Positions 24,505-34,960 of a DNA stretch of 64,000 nucleotides are shown piece by piece. This DNA is from Sphagnum compactum (lineage: Eukaryota; Bryophyta; Sphagnopsida; Sphagnales): NCBI GenBank assembly GCA_965153455.1, contig OZ234500.1, positions 11,842,001-11,906,000 on the forward strand, written 5' to 3'. The notes under the pieces were generated by a model. The model saw only the letters and a program-made list of their open reading frames with translations, was not told the DNA's origin and made no database searches. The translations under genes and the position numbers were made by a program. Position 1 is the stretch's first letter. Each line of letters begins with the position of its first letter.

Positions 24505-25955
24505 ATTACAATATTTATTATATTGAAGTGGATAAAATCAAATAATTTGTCTCACAAAGCCAAGGCCAATTGTTGTTGATGTAAGGAAAACCGTATTCTA
24601 TTGTAATGGCTAGTGTGTTATTCGTTCATTTTGGCCTAGGCCTTGATGATGGGGAATGATGGAAATATTATAAATGTTTAATCTTCAATTATACTTTTAT
24701 TATCTTAGTGTAATACTTTATTATCCCAATAATCAATTTTTTTGGTTAGGTGGTTCATATGATTTGATTTATTATTGAATCATGGTGATTGATGCATCTC
24801 CTTTTACTTTTAACACCTTAGAAATAAATTGTCATGGGATAAGTGAAAAACCATTGTGAGGGTGTTTGAAGGTTTTGGATCACATAATCTAAAACACATT
24901 CAAAATTTAAATCATTGATTATTTGAATAAAATAACGAAACCTTGAACACCCTATTGTTATTCTTTAAAAAAAAGTAAACATCGATTGTGTTTCAAAGTC
25001 CAACATGAGCAAAATGAAAGCGTGAACTAATCTTTAATTTAGTATTTTTTGGGGCGATTTTGTGTTATTACCAAAAGTGGCAATGATGCATAGGAAGATT
25101 TAGCCAAATTTGGCTACAAGTTAAATATGAAAGCAATTTTTTTAAAAAAAATTTTATATTTTTGGTTACTAACTTAAACCTTGTATAAAAATTTGGCAAT
25201 TTTCTTAAATTTTGGTTGAATTTTGATTATTGAAAATCTCAAAAAATATGATTTTAACATTTTAAACTTTTAATATACATTTTTGGTTATGTATAAACAA
25301 CAAAAGAAACGCTTTCTCCATGGATTGTTCCGTTTGTAGAAAAAATAGAGGCAAAGTCTATTGGGGGTCTAGGTAGGGTAATGTGGTTGATGATTGAACA
25401 ATTAATTTATCACTCACCTCCTTCTCACTCAATCCACCTCTATTATTTATGGGGTTTAAAGGTAAAGTGCAAAGGATTAGAAGGCACACCCACAACCCTT
25501 TAAATTGTTCAAAAATGTCTTTAAAATGAGAAACATTTGCCCTTTTAAAGTTTGGGTGGTCAAAAATGAGAAAAGAAAACCCTCCATGCACATGGTAACC
25601 CACGAAAATTTACTTTGTCACCTAAAACCAAATAGTCATATGTTGATTAATGGACTTTACTTATTCTCATCACCAGGATGGATGAAAAAACAACAACCAA
25701 TGTTCTCAAAATAATCCAAGCCACTTTTGAGCATATGGTTAAAATTTAGTCTAATTTAGGGCTTAGAAATCAACACTAATGAGTGTGAAATTATCATGTT
25801 CACCAAAGCATTGTGCAAATTTCTTAGAGTTTGTGAACGCAAGTTGTTTCGTTCTCTTCAATAGTTGTGTTGATGGTTTTAATTAAGTGCGTTTGCAAGC
25901 TTGGAACACTCCAACTATTACACCTCCTACCTATAAATTCTTGCCCTTTTGATTG
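24505..25955. other. AT-rich intergenic DNA, no gene seen
   Basis: No supported feature. Short open frames at 25,358-25,714 occur on both strands and look like chance. Confidence 0.4.
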
Positions 25956-26855
25956 CCATGGCTTAAGTGTTTTTCATGATCATTGTGGTCTTGGTGTTCT
26001 TCTTAATTGTTGTGGTCTTGTGTTTTTTTTAATCAACATGGTCTTGGTGTTCCTTTTAGTTGCCATGGACTTGAGTTTTTCACGGTCATTATGGTTCTGG
26101 TTTTCTTCCTGATCATAGCGGTCTTGTCTTTTCTTAATCATTGTGGTCTTGGTGTTTTTTTTAGTCTTTGTGGTCTTGTTGTTCCTATTAACTTCACCAT
26201 GTTCTTGTGTGAATTTCAAGAACCTCATAGTCTTGGTGTTTTTATTGATCATTGTGGTCTTAAGTTATTTTCTATCACTATGGTTTTGGTGTTCTTCTTG
26301 ATCGTCATGGTCTTAGTGTTCTTTTTAGTCAATATGATATTATGTTCCCCTGATCACGATGGTCTTTGTCTTATTCTTGATCATTGTAGTCTTGTGTTCC
26401 TTCTAGTTGCCATGGTATTGTGTTCCTCCTAATTGTCATGGTCTTGGTGTTCCTTTTCATCACCATGGTTTTGGTTACCCTTGATTGTCATGGTCTTGGT
26501 GTTCCTTTTGGTCATCATGGTATTGATATTTTTTTTGATCGTCATGGTCTTGTGTTCCTTTTAGTCATTGTGGTCTTGTTTTCCTCCTAATTGCCATGTT
26601 CTTGTGTTATTTTTGTTGTCGTGGTCTTCTGTTCCTTTTAATCAGTGTGATCTTGTGTTATGTTGAATCGTCATGGTTTTGGTGTTCTTTTTAGTCATTG
26701 TGGTGTTAAGATTTCTCTTGGTCGTTGTGGTCTTGTGTTCTTCTTGGTTGCCATGGTCTTAATGTTTTTCTTGATCATTGTGTTCTTTGTTTTCTTCCTA
26801 GTCATTGTGCTTTTGTGTTATTCTTGGTTGTTGTGGTCTTATGTTCTCTCATGTT
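25956..26855 (+). repeat. Minisatellite array, about 30-36-bp units
   Basis: More than twenty degenerate units of the form ATTGTGGTCTTGGTGTTC followed by a short TTTTTGATC/TTTTAGTC spacer. Strong strand asymmetry (T/G on the plus strand) keeps frames open on both strands; the encoded Leu/Val/Phe-rich and Lys/Asn/Thr-rich peptides are artefacts of the array. Confidence 0.85.
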
Positions 26856-27339
26856 CCTAATTTGCATTTTTCTTTTACTTTATTATTTTATTTGAAGTTC
26901 CTCTATTCTGCTTGTTTTCAATGCACTTACCCATTAGAAGCCAATAACCTTGTTATTTAGTGCCTTCATGCTTGTTGTTTAGTTTGTGCTTGTTGTCTAA
27001 CTTCTTGTTGAAACCATGTTATGCATTTAAGATTCACAACCTTGTACTTGTGTGGATTTGTTCACAAATTTGCTTGAAAGTTTTGGTGAAAATTTTCACC
27101 CACTTCTTTTTATAAATGTTGGAGTTCAAATTGCAATAAATTGTGTTCTAACAAGTTTGTTAACAACTTTTTGAGTTGTTCAATTTGTTGCAATCCCCAA
27201 ATTTGTTGTTTTTTCAATCATTAGTCCTCTTTTTCTTTTTGTCTTCCTTTTTTTATTTTTTCTACAATTGTTTTGTCCATGTTTTTTTCTTTAAAACATC
27301 TAGGTATTCAACAAATGTCACAACATGTGAGTGGGAACA
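26856..27339. other. T-rich intergenic DNA, no gene seen
   Basis: Flank between the minisatellite and a decayed transposase. No supported feature. Confidence 0.4.
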
Positions 27340-27740
27340 TTCAGTTAATTAATGGATGTAATGTATATCCCTAACGGTTGAATCTTGTTGTACATTGCCT
27401 TAAGGTTAAAATGCTATAAACATGTATCCTTAAATCCAAATTTGATGTTTTTCTTTGTGAATGATTGCTTTAAAGCTTGATCTACCCATCTAGCCAAGCT
27501 TATCTTGTGTAATTCCATGTGGTTTCTTTTAAACATAGTTGCATCCTTGACCTTTTTGAATGTTGTTTTAAATGATTTGAAACAAGATAAATTTGATGGT
27601 TGTAAAACATGTGATGTGTGGGATGTTAAGGTGATCATGTCTAACCCAAACTTTTGTGTTTGTTTTATTACTTCTAAGGTAACATGGTTATTTTTTAGAG
27701 TTTATTTATAAATAGTTGCATGTTGTTTAATGTGACAAAC
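27340..27740 (-). pseudogene. DDE_1 (pogo/Tigger-type) transposase fragment
   Basis: The minus strand reads HVTLEVIKQTQKFGLDMITL, then TSHTSHVLQPSNLSCFKSFK, then ISLARWVDQALKQSFTKKNI, then KFGFKDTCL, a stop, and HFNLKAMYNKIQP. This matches the C-terminal part of plant DDE_1-superfamily transposases, whose hallmark is a LPSHTSHxLQPLDV-like segment followed by a GF+xTGIWPLNPxAM-like segment. The N-terminal DNA-binding domain and the first catalytic Asp are missing or unreadable. In-frame stops at both ends show that it is inactive. No terminal inverted repeats were found nearby. Confidence 0.7.
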
Positions 27741-29009
27741 AAGCTTCCATAGCCAAACACCCTCTTTGAATATGTTGGTGTTGTTTTGTGAAAAAAGTCC
27801 AACTCACCCCTAAACCAAACATTGCCTTTGAAAAAATCATTTGCATTTAAAAAAAATTGTCTTAAAACACACCCATTATCAAATGCTCACTTGATGAAAT
27901 ATTTTTCCACCTTATTTGTTTTCAGCTATATATGTGAAAATGTGTTGTCTTTCTCTCATCACAAAACATATTTAAATAGAATGATGATTATTATTATTTT
28001 AATACTAGTTTTTTACCACACCCATATTTTCACACAAAAGTAACATTCCATTTGGATACCCCAAAAAAACCAAACATAATTTTTAAAGGCTGAACATTGA
28101 TCTACACATGTGCAACCATTCACCGATACCGATTTCCACTAGACCAATGTTCGATTACCAGGTGATGTTCAGTGAGGGGCATGTTTACCCTCCTAGTAGT
28201 ACCAATTCAGAGGTACTACCCTCAAAGCTCTTGACTATTGAATGAAAAGGAAACTATTTAATTTGAAGTCGAGATGTTGAGGTAGTCATTGAAATTCAAG
28301 AATGCCAAAAAAATCATCAACTTGCTTGGAGCGTTGATGCTAGATTGCTCCAAAAATTCAAACCAGTAGGCCATGTTCTTGACATGATCAGTCCATAACT
28401 TATTACAGAGTTGGAATTCAGAGTTGATTTTTCAGGCAACATGGCAAAGTTGTATGAGGGGACATGAAATTCTCGTGTCTAGCTGAATTGCACTTCAAGA
28501 AATGAAGTGCTTGTCCCGTGGGAACTCAGGGTTTGCTGTTGGTTAGTCACTAATGCATGTCTCCAGGAAGTTGGGTTACATTAGTACTCTGATGAGGTTA
28601 CATTAGTACTCTGATGAGGTCCAGTTTTTTGTTTTTTAAAATATAAAAATTAGTAAAGTTAATAATATTTTAAATTTTGTGATGTAGCCAAATTGGCGAT
28701 CGTCCACAAGTAGATTTAGCCAGACAATCCTTTTATATTTGGCTAGCTGTCTACTGGAAATTTTTGTAGAAAGCCGGTGATTTTAATTTTAAGTTTTTGG
28801 AAATCTAGCAGATTAGGGCAGTTTCTTTTGCAAAAGTCTTTTGTACGTGTTGAAATCCTATTCTTTAGGTTGAAAAATGTGAAAATATTTTCCCCCCCAA
28901 AAAAAGGCAATCATGAGGACATGCTACAAAGAGGTGCCAGAGGAGGGGACCTCTGAAGTCTTTTTGGGAAAGCCCAAGAAAAAGGTTTGGAACTTTAAAT
29001 GGATTTTCA
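27741..29009. other. Intergenic DNA, no gene seen
   Basis: Upstream remains of the DDE_1 element may extend a short way in. Apart from the 22-bp duplication listed separately, I see nothing supported. Confidence 0.4.
28575..28618. repeat. Perfect 22-bp tandem duplication
   Basis: GTTACATTAGTACTCTGATG plus AG is present twice with no mismatch. In a region where all other repeats are strongly diverged, this must be recent, or an assembly artefact. Confidence 0.9.
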
Positions 29010-29535
29010 ATTTTGCAATTCAAAGGAATCAAGATTTGGACGAAAAATGGGCTGGCTTTGCACTCAAAAAGGAATTCAAGATTTGGGAGAAAGATAGGAC
29101 TTGCTTGAGTTAACTTTGCACTAAAAACAAAATCAAGATGTGGGAGAAAGATGGGTTTAGCTTGGGCTAACTTTACACCCAAGAGGGAATCAAGATGTGG
29201 GAGAAAGGTGGTGTTAGCTTGGGTTAGCTTTGCAACCAAGAGGAAATCAAGATGTGGGAGAAAGATGGGGTTAGCTTGGGTTAATTTTACACTCAAAATG
29301 CAATCGAGACGTGGGAGAAAAATGGTATAGCTTGGGCTAACTTTGCATTAGCTTTGTACCCAAAAGGAAATCAAGATTTCGGAGAAAGATGGGATAGTGT
29401 GGGTCAACCCTGTACTAAAAAGGAAATCAATATTTGGGAGAAAGATGGGTTAGTCTAACTTTGCGCTCAAAAGTAGATCAAGATTTGTGAGAAAATGATA
29501 GGTTAGCTTTGCACTCAAAAGGAATCAAGACTAAG
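29010..29535 (+). repeat. Minisatellite array, about 60-66-bp units
   Basis: About eight or nine units of the form AATCAAGATTTGGGAGAAAG, ATGGGTTAGCTTGGG, TTAACTTTGCACTCAAAAGG. Units vary by substitutions and small indels. The minus strand stays open over four or five units and would encode a repeated KLTQANPIFLPHLDFL-like peptide. I treat that as a by-product because it lacks a gene context. Confidence 0.85.
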
Positions 29536-30024
29536 TAAGTTCTTAACTCACGGCAATTTATTATGAACCTGGTAATGCTATAATTTGTGAGGCATCTACA
29601 ATCATGAATTTTGGCTGGTGTCTTAAATAATCAATAAATGTGTAAATTACTCTTTGAGGAATAGACTTGATTTGAAGTTATATGTCATTCATGTAGGTGA
29701 GTTGGTTGCCACAGTGCCACTGGGTTCGTTGGGATGTGTATGTTTCATGGTGCCCAAAGTGTTGTGTCAGGTTGTTAAATGATTCCAAATGCATGAAACA
29801 TTGTGGATTTTGACTACAATTCAGGTAGCATTGATTCTCCAAGGTTTTGGACTTTCTTTTCTAGGCTGTTCTAGATGGTGTGACCTTCCATGGTCTCTCC
29901 TTCATCCAATCATCAGCTATATATGTTCATAACAAAATTTGCAAAAGAAATTCCATTTGGCAAAAAAATTCCTTTATATTTTGAATGTGCTTATTGGTGT
30001 AGTGCGAGTGTGTTTGGAGGCACC
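29536..30024. other. Intergenic DNA, no gene seen
   Basis: No supported feature. Confidence 0.4.
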
Positions 30025-30317
30025 TTATGTCCATGAATATTCCTCCTAGTAAAGAGGAAGCATCTTACACCTACTCTTTAAGAGTGGGGGAGAAATTATG
30101 CCTATCAATGTGTGTAAGAACCCTCACACCCTTTAGGAGTAGCCGCAAGAAGGCTCTTCCTCTTGCACCTTGCAATAGTTGAAGATACTGTTTGCCTCAA
30201 GCTTTATGGGTGAGGGCCATTCCCAAAATGCAGGGCTGGACTTGGCTAGCACCTCATCCTCACGATCCCCTTATTTTGAGCATGTCCCCACCCTATGGCT
30301 TTACCCTACACAAAAAC
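30025..30317 (+). repeat. Composite palindromic dispersed repeat, copy 2
   Basis: Same order of pieces as at 3,115-3,432: a segment around ATGTCCATGAATATTCCTCCTA, the CTTTAAGAGTGGGGG-type phrase, then TTTGCCTCA and the palindromic AGCTTTATGGGTGAGG to CCCTATGGCTTTACCCTAC part. Differences are scattered, indicating an old insertion. Confidence 0.7.
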
Positions 30318-30673
30318 CTTTCAAAATTCTTTATGGAAAAGTAAGGTATCCAAGCAGTATGTGCGCTTCACAGGTTTTTCTTGGCCTTGCTTACTCAGAC
30401 TCCTAGCCTCATTCAAAGAGCCCAAACATGTGAAGCCCCTCTGTGTGGGTGTGTCTTAACCCTACACACATTTAAGTTAGTTTTCCAGAGCAGCAAATAG
30501 TTTTGCTTGTCTTCTTGAATTTTTTGGTTGAGGAGCAACTTTAAATGAAAATACATTTTAATTTTCTTTTGCCACTTTAGGGTTCAGGGCTTTTTGTGAA
30601 AACAGCGGGTTTACTTCTACTCCTATTATCATAATTGAACAGCTGACATAAAAGGTAGGGTGTTCTTTGCGAG
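30318..30673. other. Spacer between two repeat families, no gene seen
   Basis: No supported feature; possibly more of the flanking repeats. Confidence 0.35.
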
Positions 30674-31110
30674 GGGTATTAGCCCAGGCCAAAAATGGTG
30701 ACCAACTCTTTTGGGAAGAGAAATTTCATGCAGCGAATGGGACGGCCAAAGCATGCACTCAAGGTGCCTTGCTTTTTTTCCTTTTAACTTTTGGGGCGAG
30801 GGGGGGGAGAGGATTTTTTTCATTTCTCCCTTGTTCCCAACGTGTTCTCACTATGTTCGTTTTAGTTCCCAATGGGTTCTCAATAATTTCCCCAAGTTCC
30901 CAATGTGTTCCCCAACATGTTCTCCATAGCACCTCACTTCTATCCTATATTCTTTAGCAAATGTTGTCCTCCTTTCACCTATATAAGTGGGCCCAAGGGC
31001 AGGAACTCTATACTTCAAAATAGAACCTTCTATTTTGGGGAGCCTCCATAGTTTCATTTTTTTGAGTGATGGGCCAATCAAATTGGCTCATTGCCAAAAA
31101 AAATTGAACT
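30674..31110 (+). mobile_element. LTR-like dispersed repeat, copy A
   Basis: Begins with TATTAGCCCAGGCCAAAAAT and contains a G-rich run, a stretch of repeated GTTCCCAA-GTGTTC phrases, and TTCACCTATATAAGTGGGCC, which looks like a promoter TATA box about 120 bp from the right end. Related copies are at 31,171-31,865 and, inverted, at 41,872-42,290. The TATA-like element and lack of coding suggest an LTR or a short non-autonomous LTR element (TRIM-like), but no paired LTR boundaries, primer-binding site or TSD could be fixed. Confidence 0.6.
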
Positions 31111-31170
31111 TAGGATGCGCATCATGTAATTAATAGGAGAGGTGACTATGTCCCCAAATTACTGACCCAG

Positions 31171-31865
31171 CCATTAGGCCAGGCCAAAAATGGTGACCAA
31201 CAGTTTTGGAAACCAAAAATACATGGAGCCAATGGGTAGGCTGAAGCATGCACTCAAAGTGCCTTGATTTGTTTGGCCTTGCCTACTAAGGCAAGGACAT
31301 TGTGTTTAGATTCCTTATAGAGTATAGTAGCTTAATGGATTTTGGCCCCTAGGTAATAGGTTTATTTTTACACGAGGATTTTTGAAAGACAATATTTTGG
31401 CTTTTGTTGAAACTTGAGATTAGTTATAGGGTTGTAATATGTTGAGAATTTTTTGAAGATTATCTTTTTGCATGTGAAAATATTTGAGTCATAATTCTTC
31501 TTTTGCCTTAAGTTACCTTTTAATGTAGAAGGCAAGCCACAGTGTGACATAGCCCTTGTTTCTTTTAAGTTTTGGGTGGGGGGGAGGATTTTTTTTCATT
31601 TTCCCTTTGTTCTCAACATGTTCCATTCAAGTTCCCAATGAGTTCCCAAGGTGTTCCCAATGAATGTTCCCAATGGCACCTCGCTTTAATCCCATATGTT
31701 TTGCCCCAAAGTCCTCCCCTTCTCACCTATATATGTGGGCCAAAGGGGGAGGCACTCCATCTTTCAAAAGAAGCTTCATTTTGGGGGAGCCTCCATAGTT
31801 TCAACTTTAGTTTTGCGGTGGGCCAATCAAAGTAATTCAGTGCAAAAATAAAAGTTGGACTTGTG
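31171..31865 (+). mobile_element. LTR-like dispersed repeat, copy B, interrupted
   Basis: Starts like copy A (CCAGGCCAAAAATGGTGACC). It is split by a nested repeat at about 31,265-31,555 and resumes with TTTTAAGTTTTGGGTGGGGG. It contains the TATA-like CTCACCTATATATGTGGGCC and the GGGCCAATCAA end found in copy A. Copies A and B lie in the same direction about 0.5 kb apart and could be the two ends of one small element or independent insertions. Confidence 0.6.
31265..31555 (+). mobile_element. Nested repeat inserted in LTR-like copy B
   Basis: The insertion begins with a small palindrome, CCTTGCCTACTAAGGCAAGG, followed by ACATTGTGTTTAGATTCC and TATAGAGTATAGTAGCTTAA. This is shared with the inverted copy at 40,525-40,722. 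It interrupts a sequence that is continuous in copy A, which gives the relative ages of the two families. Class unknown. Confidence 0.6.
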
Positions 31866-32554
31866 AGGCACCCCCAACTAGTTAATATCAATCACACTGT
31901 GCACGCTACCTTGTAATAGGTGAGGTGAATATGAGGGGCTAGAGCTCAGCATACAAGGGGGGGGTAGTTTTTTTAATTGCGCAAAAAGTCATATTTCAAG
32001 GAGCAAAAAGTCAGAAGTGGTCATATTTAGCCAATGAGTTCCTGGAGGTAGCTCGAACAAAGCAGGATTCTAGAAAAGTTCGACTTTTCTAGTTTGTCTC
32101 ATTCCTGTTCCAGATGATCACCAATCCACCTACTTGACAAAATTGACCCCCATTAAAAATAATAATAATAATAATAATAAACTTTTATCCTTGCCTCATC
32201 AGAATTTTGTTGAAATTATTGACATAAGTAATTTAGATTTGATATAGTTCCCACTTCAATTATCCAAAACTTGTGTAAAGACCAGCATTGGCCAGATGTT
32301 GCTTTTTTCTTTTTGCCCCATATTCGGCCAGGTAGGTTATTTTAGGGTACAATCAAGTAGGTTGATCATATAGGGTACAATATCAAATTTTTTGGAAAAT
32401 TTTAGAAATTGATTTGATTATCAATTTCACTATCAAAATAATACCCTAGATCATCAATTTACTTGGTTATTTTTGGGGTCATTAACCATTGGTTACGAAT
32501 AAGGGTCAGTTCTCAAATACTCGCCTTGAGAACCGTTGGCTATCATGTCTAGAT
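31866..32554. other. Intergenic DNA with an (AAT)n microsatellite
   Basis: A short (AAT)n run is at 32,158-32,181. At 32,330-32,385 the phrase TAGGGTACAAT occurs twice next to GGTAGGTTA or GTAGGTTGA. No gene seen. Confidence 0.5.
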
Positions 32555-32652
32555 AGGGTAGGTTATAAGTTTTAATTACTTAGTTAATTTCTGTTTAATT
32601 TTTAGAAATCACAAACATGATTAGGATTTTAAGATTGATAACCTACATGGAT
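32555..32652. mobile_element. Short fold-back unit, copy 1
   Basis: Bounded by GGTAGGTTATAAG and GATTGATAACCTACATGGATG, which are inverted to one another over about 10 bp. The same pair of ends recurs at 32,955-33,080 with a different-length AT-rich centre. It fits a very short MITE-like element. Confidence 0.55.
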
Positions 32653-32954
32653 GAATTTCAATCATTGAAAAAGATTATTAAATTTGAAAATTCAATACCT
32701 GACTCAGAAAGGTCTTGTTGTTTCTTTGAATGATATGTATCAGGTGGGTGGGTAGGGTATCTACTGATTTTCAAAAAAATCAATAGTTGGCAATTTTTTG
32801 TGATCTTGGTTTCTGGTATTAGTGACACAATGGGTTTAGGGTTTAAAGTTCACACGGAAACAACCTACCTTAAATACAGGTTATGTGGGCCAAAAATCAA
32901 TTTCCAGCCAATAAATACCAGTGTTGGCTGGTTATTGCTCTTTTTAACAACTGC

Positions 32955-33080
32955 TGGGTAGGTTATAAGAAAAATTTGGGTAATAACTGTCAGTTAACCT
33001 GGTTGTATATATATTTTAAAAATTAAAAAATATTATTCAATTTTTTCCATTAGTATTTAAAGATTGATAACCTACCTGGA
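32955..33080. mobile_element. Short fold-back unit, copy 2
   Basis: Ends GGGTAGGTTATAAG and GATTGATAACCTACCTGGATG match copy 1. The inner sequence is AT-rich and diverged. The inverted ends share GGTAGGTTAT exactly. Confidence 0.55.
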
Positions 33081-33444
33081 TGATAATACCTGTCAAAAAT
33101 TTCTAGTGATTTTGCATGGCATGCTCTAAAGTAGAGTTCAACCGGGCGACCGTTCATTTTCAAGACGGGCTCTTGCTACATGTTGAGGTGTCTTGGGAGA
33201 TTAAGTGAGCAGAGTGCGAGCCCCCTTCTAGTAATAGTTCAGGGCATTACCAAACATAAAGATTCTGCCACTAAATTTTCCTTATCAATATTCAGGATTA
33301 CTTAAAAGCACAAGATCCATTAGAAAAATTTGGGAGGTCCTGCCCAAAAACAGACATATACGTCCATGCGTGTGGGAAGAGCCCTTCTTGAAAACGGAAG
33401 GCTTGTGCTCAGCTCCCTTAATCATGGAGAGAGCACCTTAAATT

Positions 33445-33560
33445 ATATGTAGGGTAAAGCCCGAGGGTGGGGGCATTCTCAAAATAAGGGGCCTAGAACA
33501 AGGTGCTAGTTGAGTCCAGCCTCGCATTTTGGGAATGTCCCCCACCCATGGGCTTTACCT
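33445..33560. repeat. Large imperfect palindrome (about 33-bp arms)
   Basis: The left arm from GGTAAAGCCC through GGGTGGGGGCATTCTCAAAAT pairs with the right arm ATTTTGGGAATGTCCCCCAC through GGGCTTTACC. The loop of about 40-45 nt contains GGCCTAGAACAAGGTGCTAG. This is the best preserved form of the palindrome that closes the composite repeats at 3.1 and 30.0 kb. Confidence 0.8.
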
Positions 33561-33604
33561 ATCTTAAAGCACAAGACAAAATTTATCATGAACCAAACCT
33601 ATGG

Positions 33605-34020
33605 AGATCACGAGACCTATGAATGGGAGGATTCTTATGCCTACTCATCAATAGTGGGAGGGTTCTTACACCTACAAGTAGGCATGATTTCCCTCCCAAT
33701 TTCTAGGAGGGAAATTGATGAATATTAGGTGCCCTCCACATACACTACAAATTTTCTCCTAGTGCTTTACAAGTCCAAACCTTACATCTGCTATTTAGAA
33801 GCAGGAGGGAGCTTATCCCTACTTATAGGTGTAAGGTCCCTCCCATTCATAAACAGTAGATGTAAGATGCATCCCATGCCTACATGTTGGCGGCATCTGA
33901 TAAGGCTCCCCTCACACTTTACTGGTGGGGGTCGTTCCCATCACATGGGGTTTGACTTGACTACTATATCCTTCTAGGCCCCTTACTTAGTCAATGGCCT
34001 CACCCTGAGGCATTGCATAC
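33605..34020 (+). repeat. Composite palindromic dispersed repeat, copy 3
   Basis: Carries the ATGCCTACTCATCAATAGTGG-type phrase, CTTACACCTACAAGTAGG and CTTATAGGTGTAAGG-type variants, and then a degraded palindrome ending near CTCACCCTGAGGCATTGC. With the palindrome just upstream this makes two closing palindromes in one locus, so two insertions or a local duplication is likely. Confidence 0.6.
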
Positions 34021-34472
34021 ATGTTTGATTTGTAGGTTATGTAGTACAGTAATGGCTTTGCCATGATTCATATTATTTTCAGAAATGTCCAAATTTTGGA
34101 AAATTATTGACCAGATATGTCAATTTTTTTGAAGAAAACAGGCACACAAGTAAACTTGTGAGAGGACCATAGACTTGAAACCATGCTGAAATTTGGCTTC
34201 CTCAAATTTGAACCTAAGCACAATAATATTAGTGCAAGATATTAGTTGTGCCTCACAATAGAAGCATAAACGACCTGTATACTTGTGAAATAGGCTTTGT
34301 TCTAATTAATAACATTTTATATGCCATAAAATAAAAAATTCAACTGTTTTGGGCTCTGGCCCGGGCGCTGTTTGGCCCACTTAATGACGCTAAATTGTAA
34401 GTAAGAGGTAAAAAAGTCGAAAATAAATAAATTACTCAATAGTTAAATGCCAAAGTAGTTTGAGTACTATGG
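34021..34472. other. Intergenic DNA, no gene seen
   Basis: No supported feature. Confidence 0.35.
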
Positions 34473-34960
34473 TATTTCCTTTGTATTTGAAATCACCTCC
34501 TGCATGGAAGATGTTTTTGCCAATTGAAGGGAGCTTTCGCCATCTGCATGCAAACCTTTCAAAATAACCCTTTAGTTTGTTATGGAAGGCTTGCTCTGGC
34601 AGGCTTCCCAGTGCCCTATGGCCTTGAGCTATTGCCCTCGAGGTTATGAGCTACAACCCTCAAACTACAGGAAAACCCTAATGAGGCCCTCATGTGCAGG
34701 CTGCTCCATATATTTCCTTTATACTTGAAATCACCTCCCCCGCAGCAAGGAACTAAGATGTTGTTGCCCATTAAAGGGACCTTCCACCATCTGACTCCAA
34801 AACTTCCACCATTCAAATAAAGACCCTTCATATGCTAGGGAAGGCTCAATGGTGGGTTTTCCAGTTTCCCCATAATTTCAGACCTATGATGACTTCAGGC
34901 TACTGCCCTACCCTTGAGGATATTGGAGGCCCTAATGAGGCCCTAATTATGTAATTTCCC
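34473..34960. repeat. Two-unit tandem repeat, about 240-bp period
   Basis: The block TTTCCTTTGTATTTGAAATCACC at 34,475 recurs as TTTCCTTTATACTTGAAATCACC at 34,715 (shown by their shared TTGAAATCACCTCC). Both are followed by GGGA(G/C)CTT-CCATCTG, GGAAGGCT and a final CCCTAATGAGGCCCT. The copies carry indels relative to one another. Confidence 0.75.

Noticed and set aside
25980-26432. Frames of 90 and 141 codons on opposite strands
   Set aside because: Both are translations of the minisatellite array.
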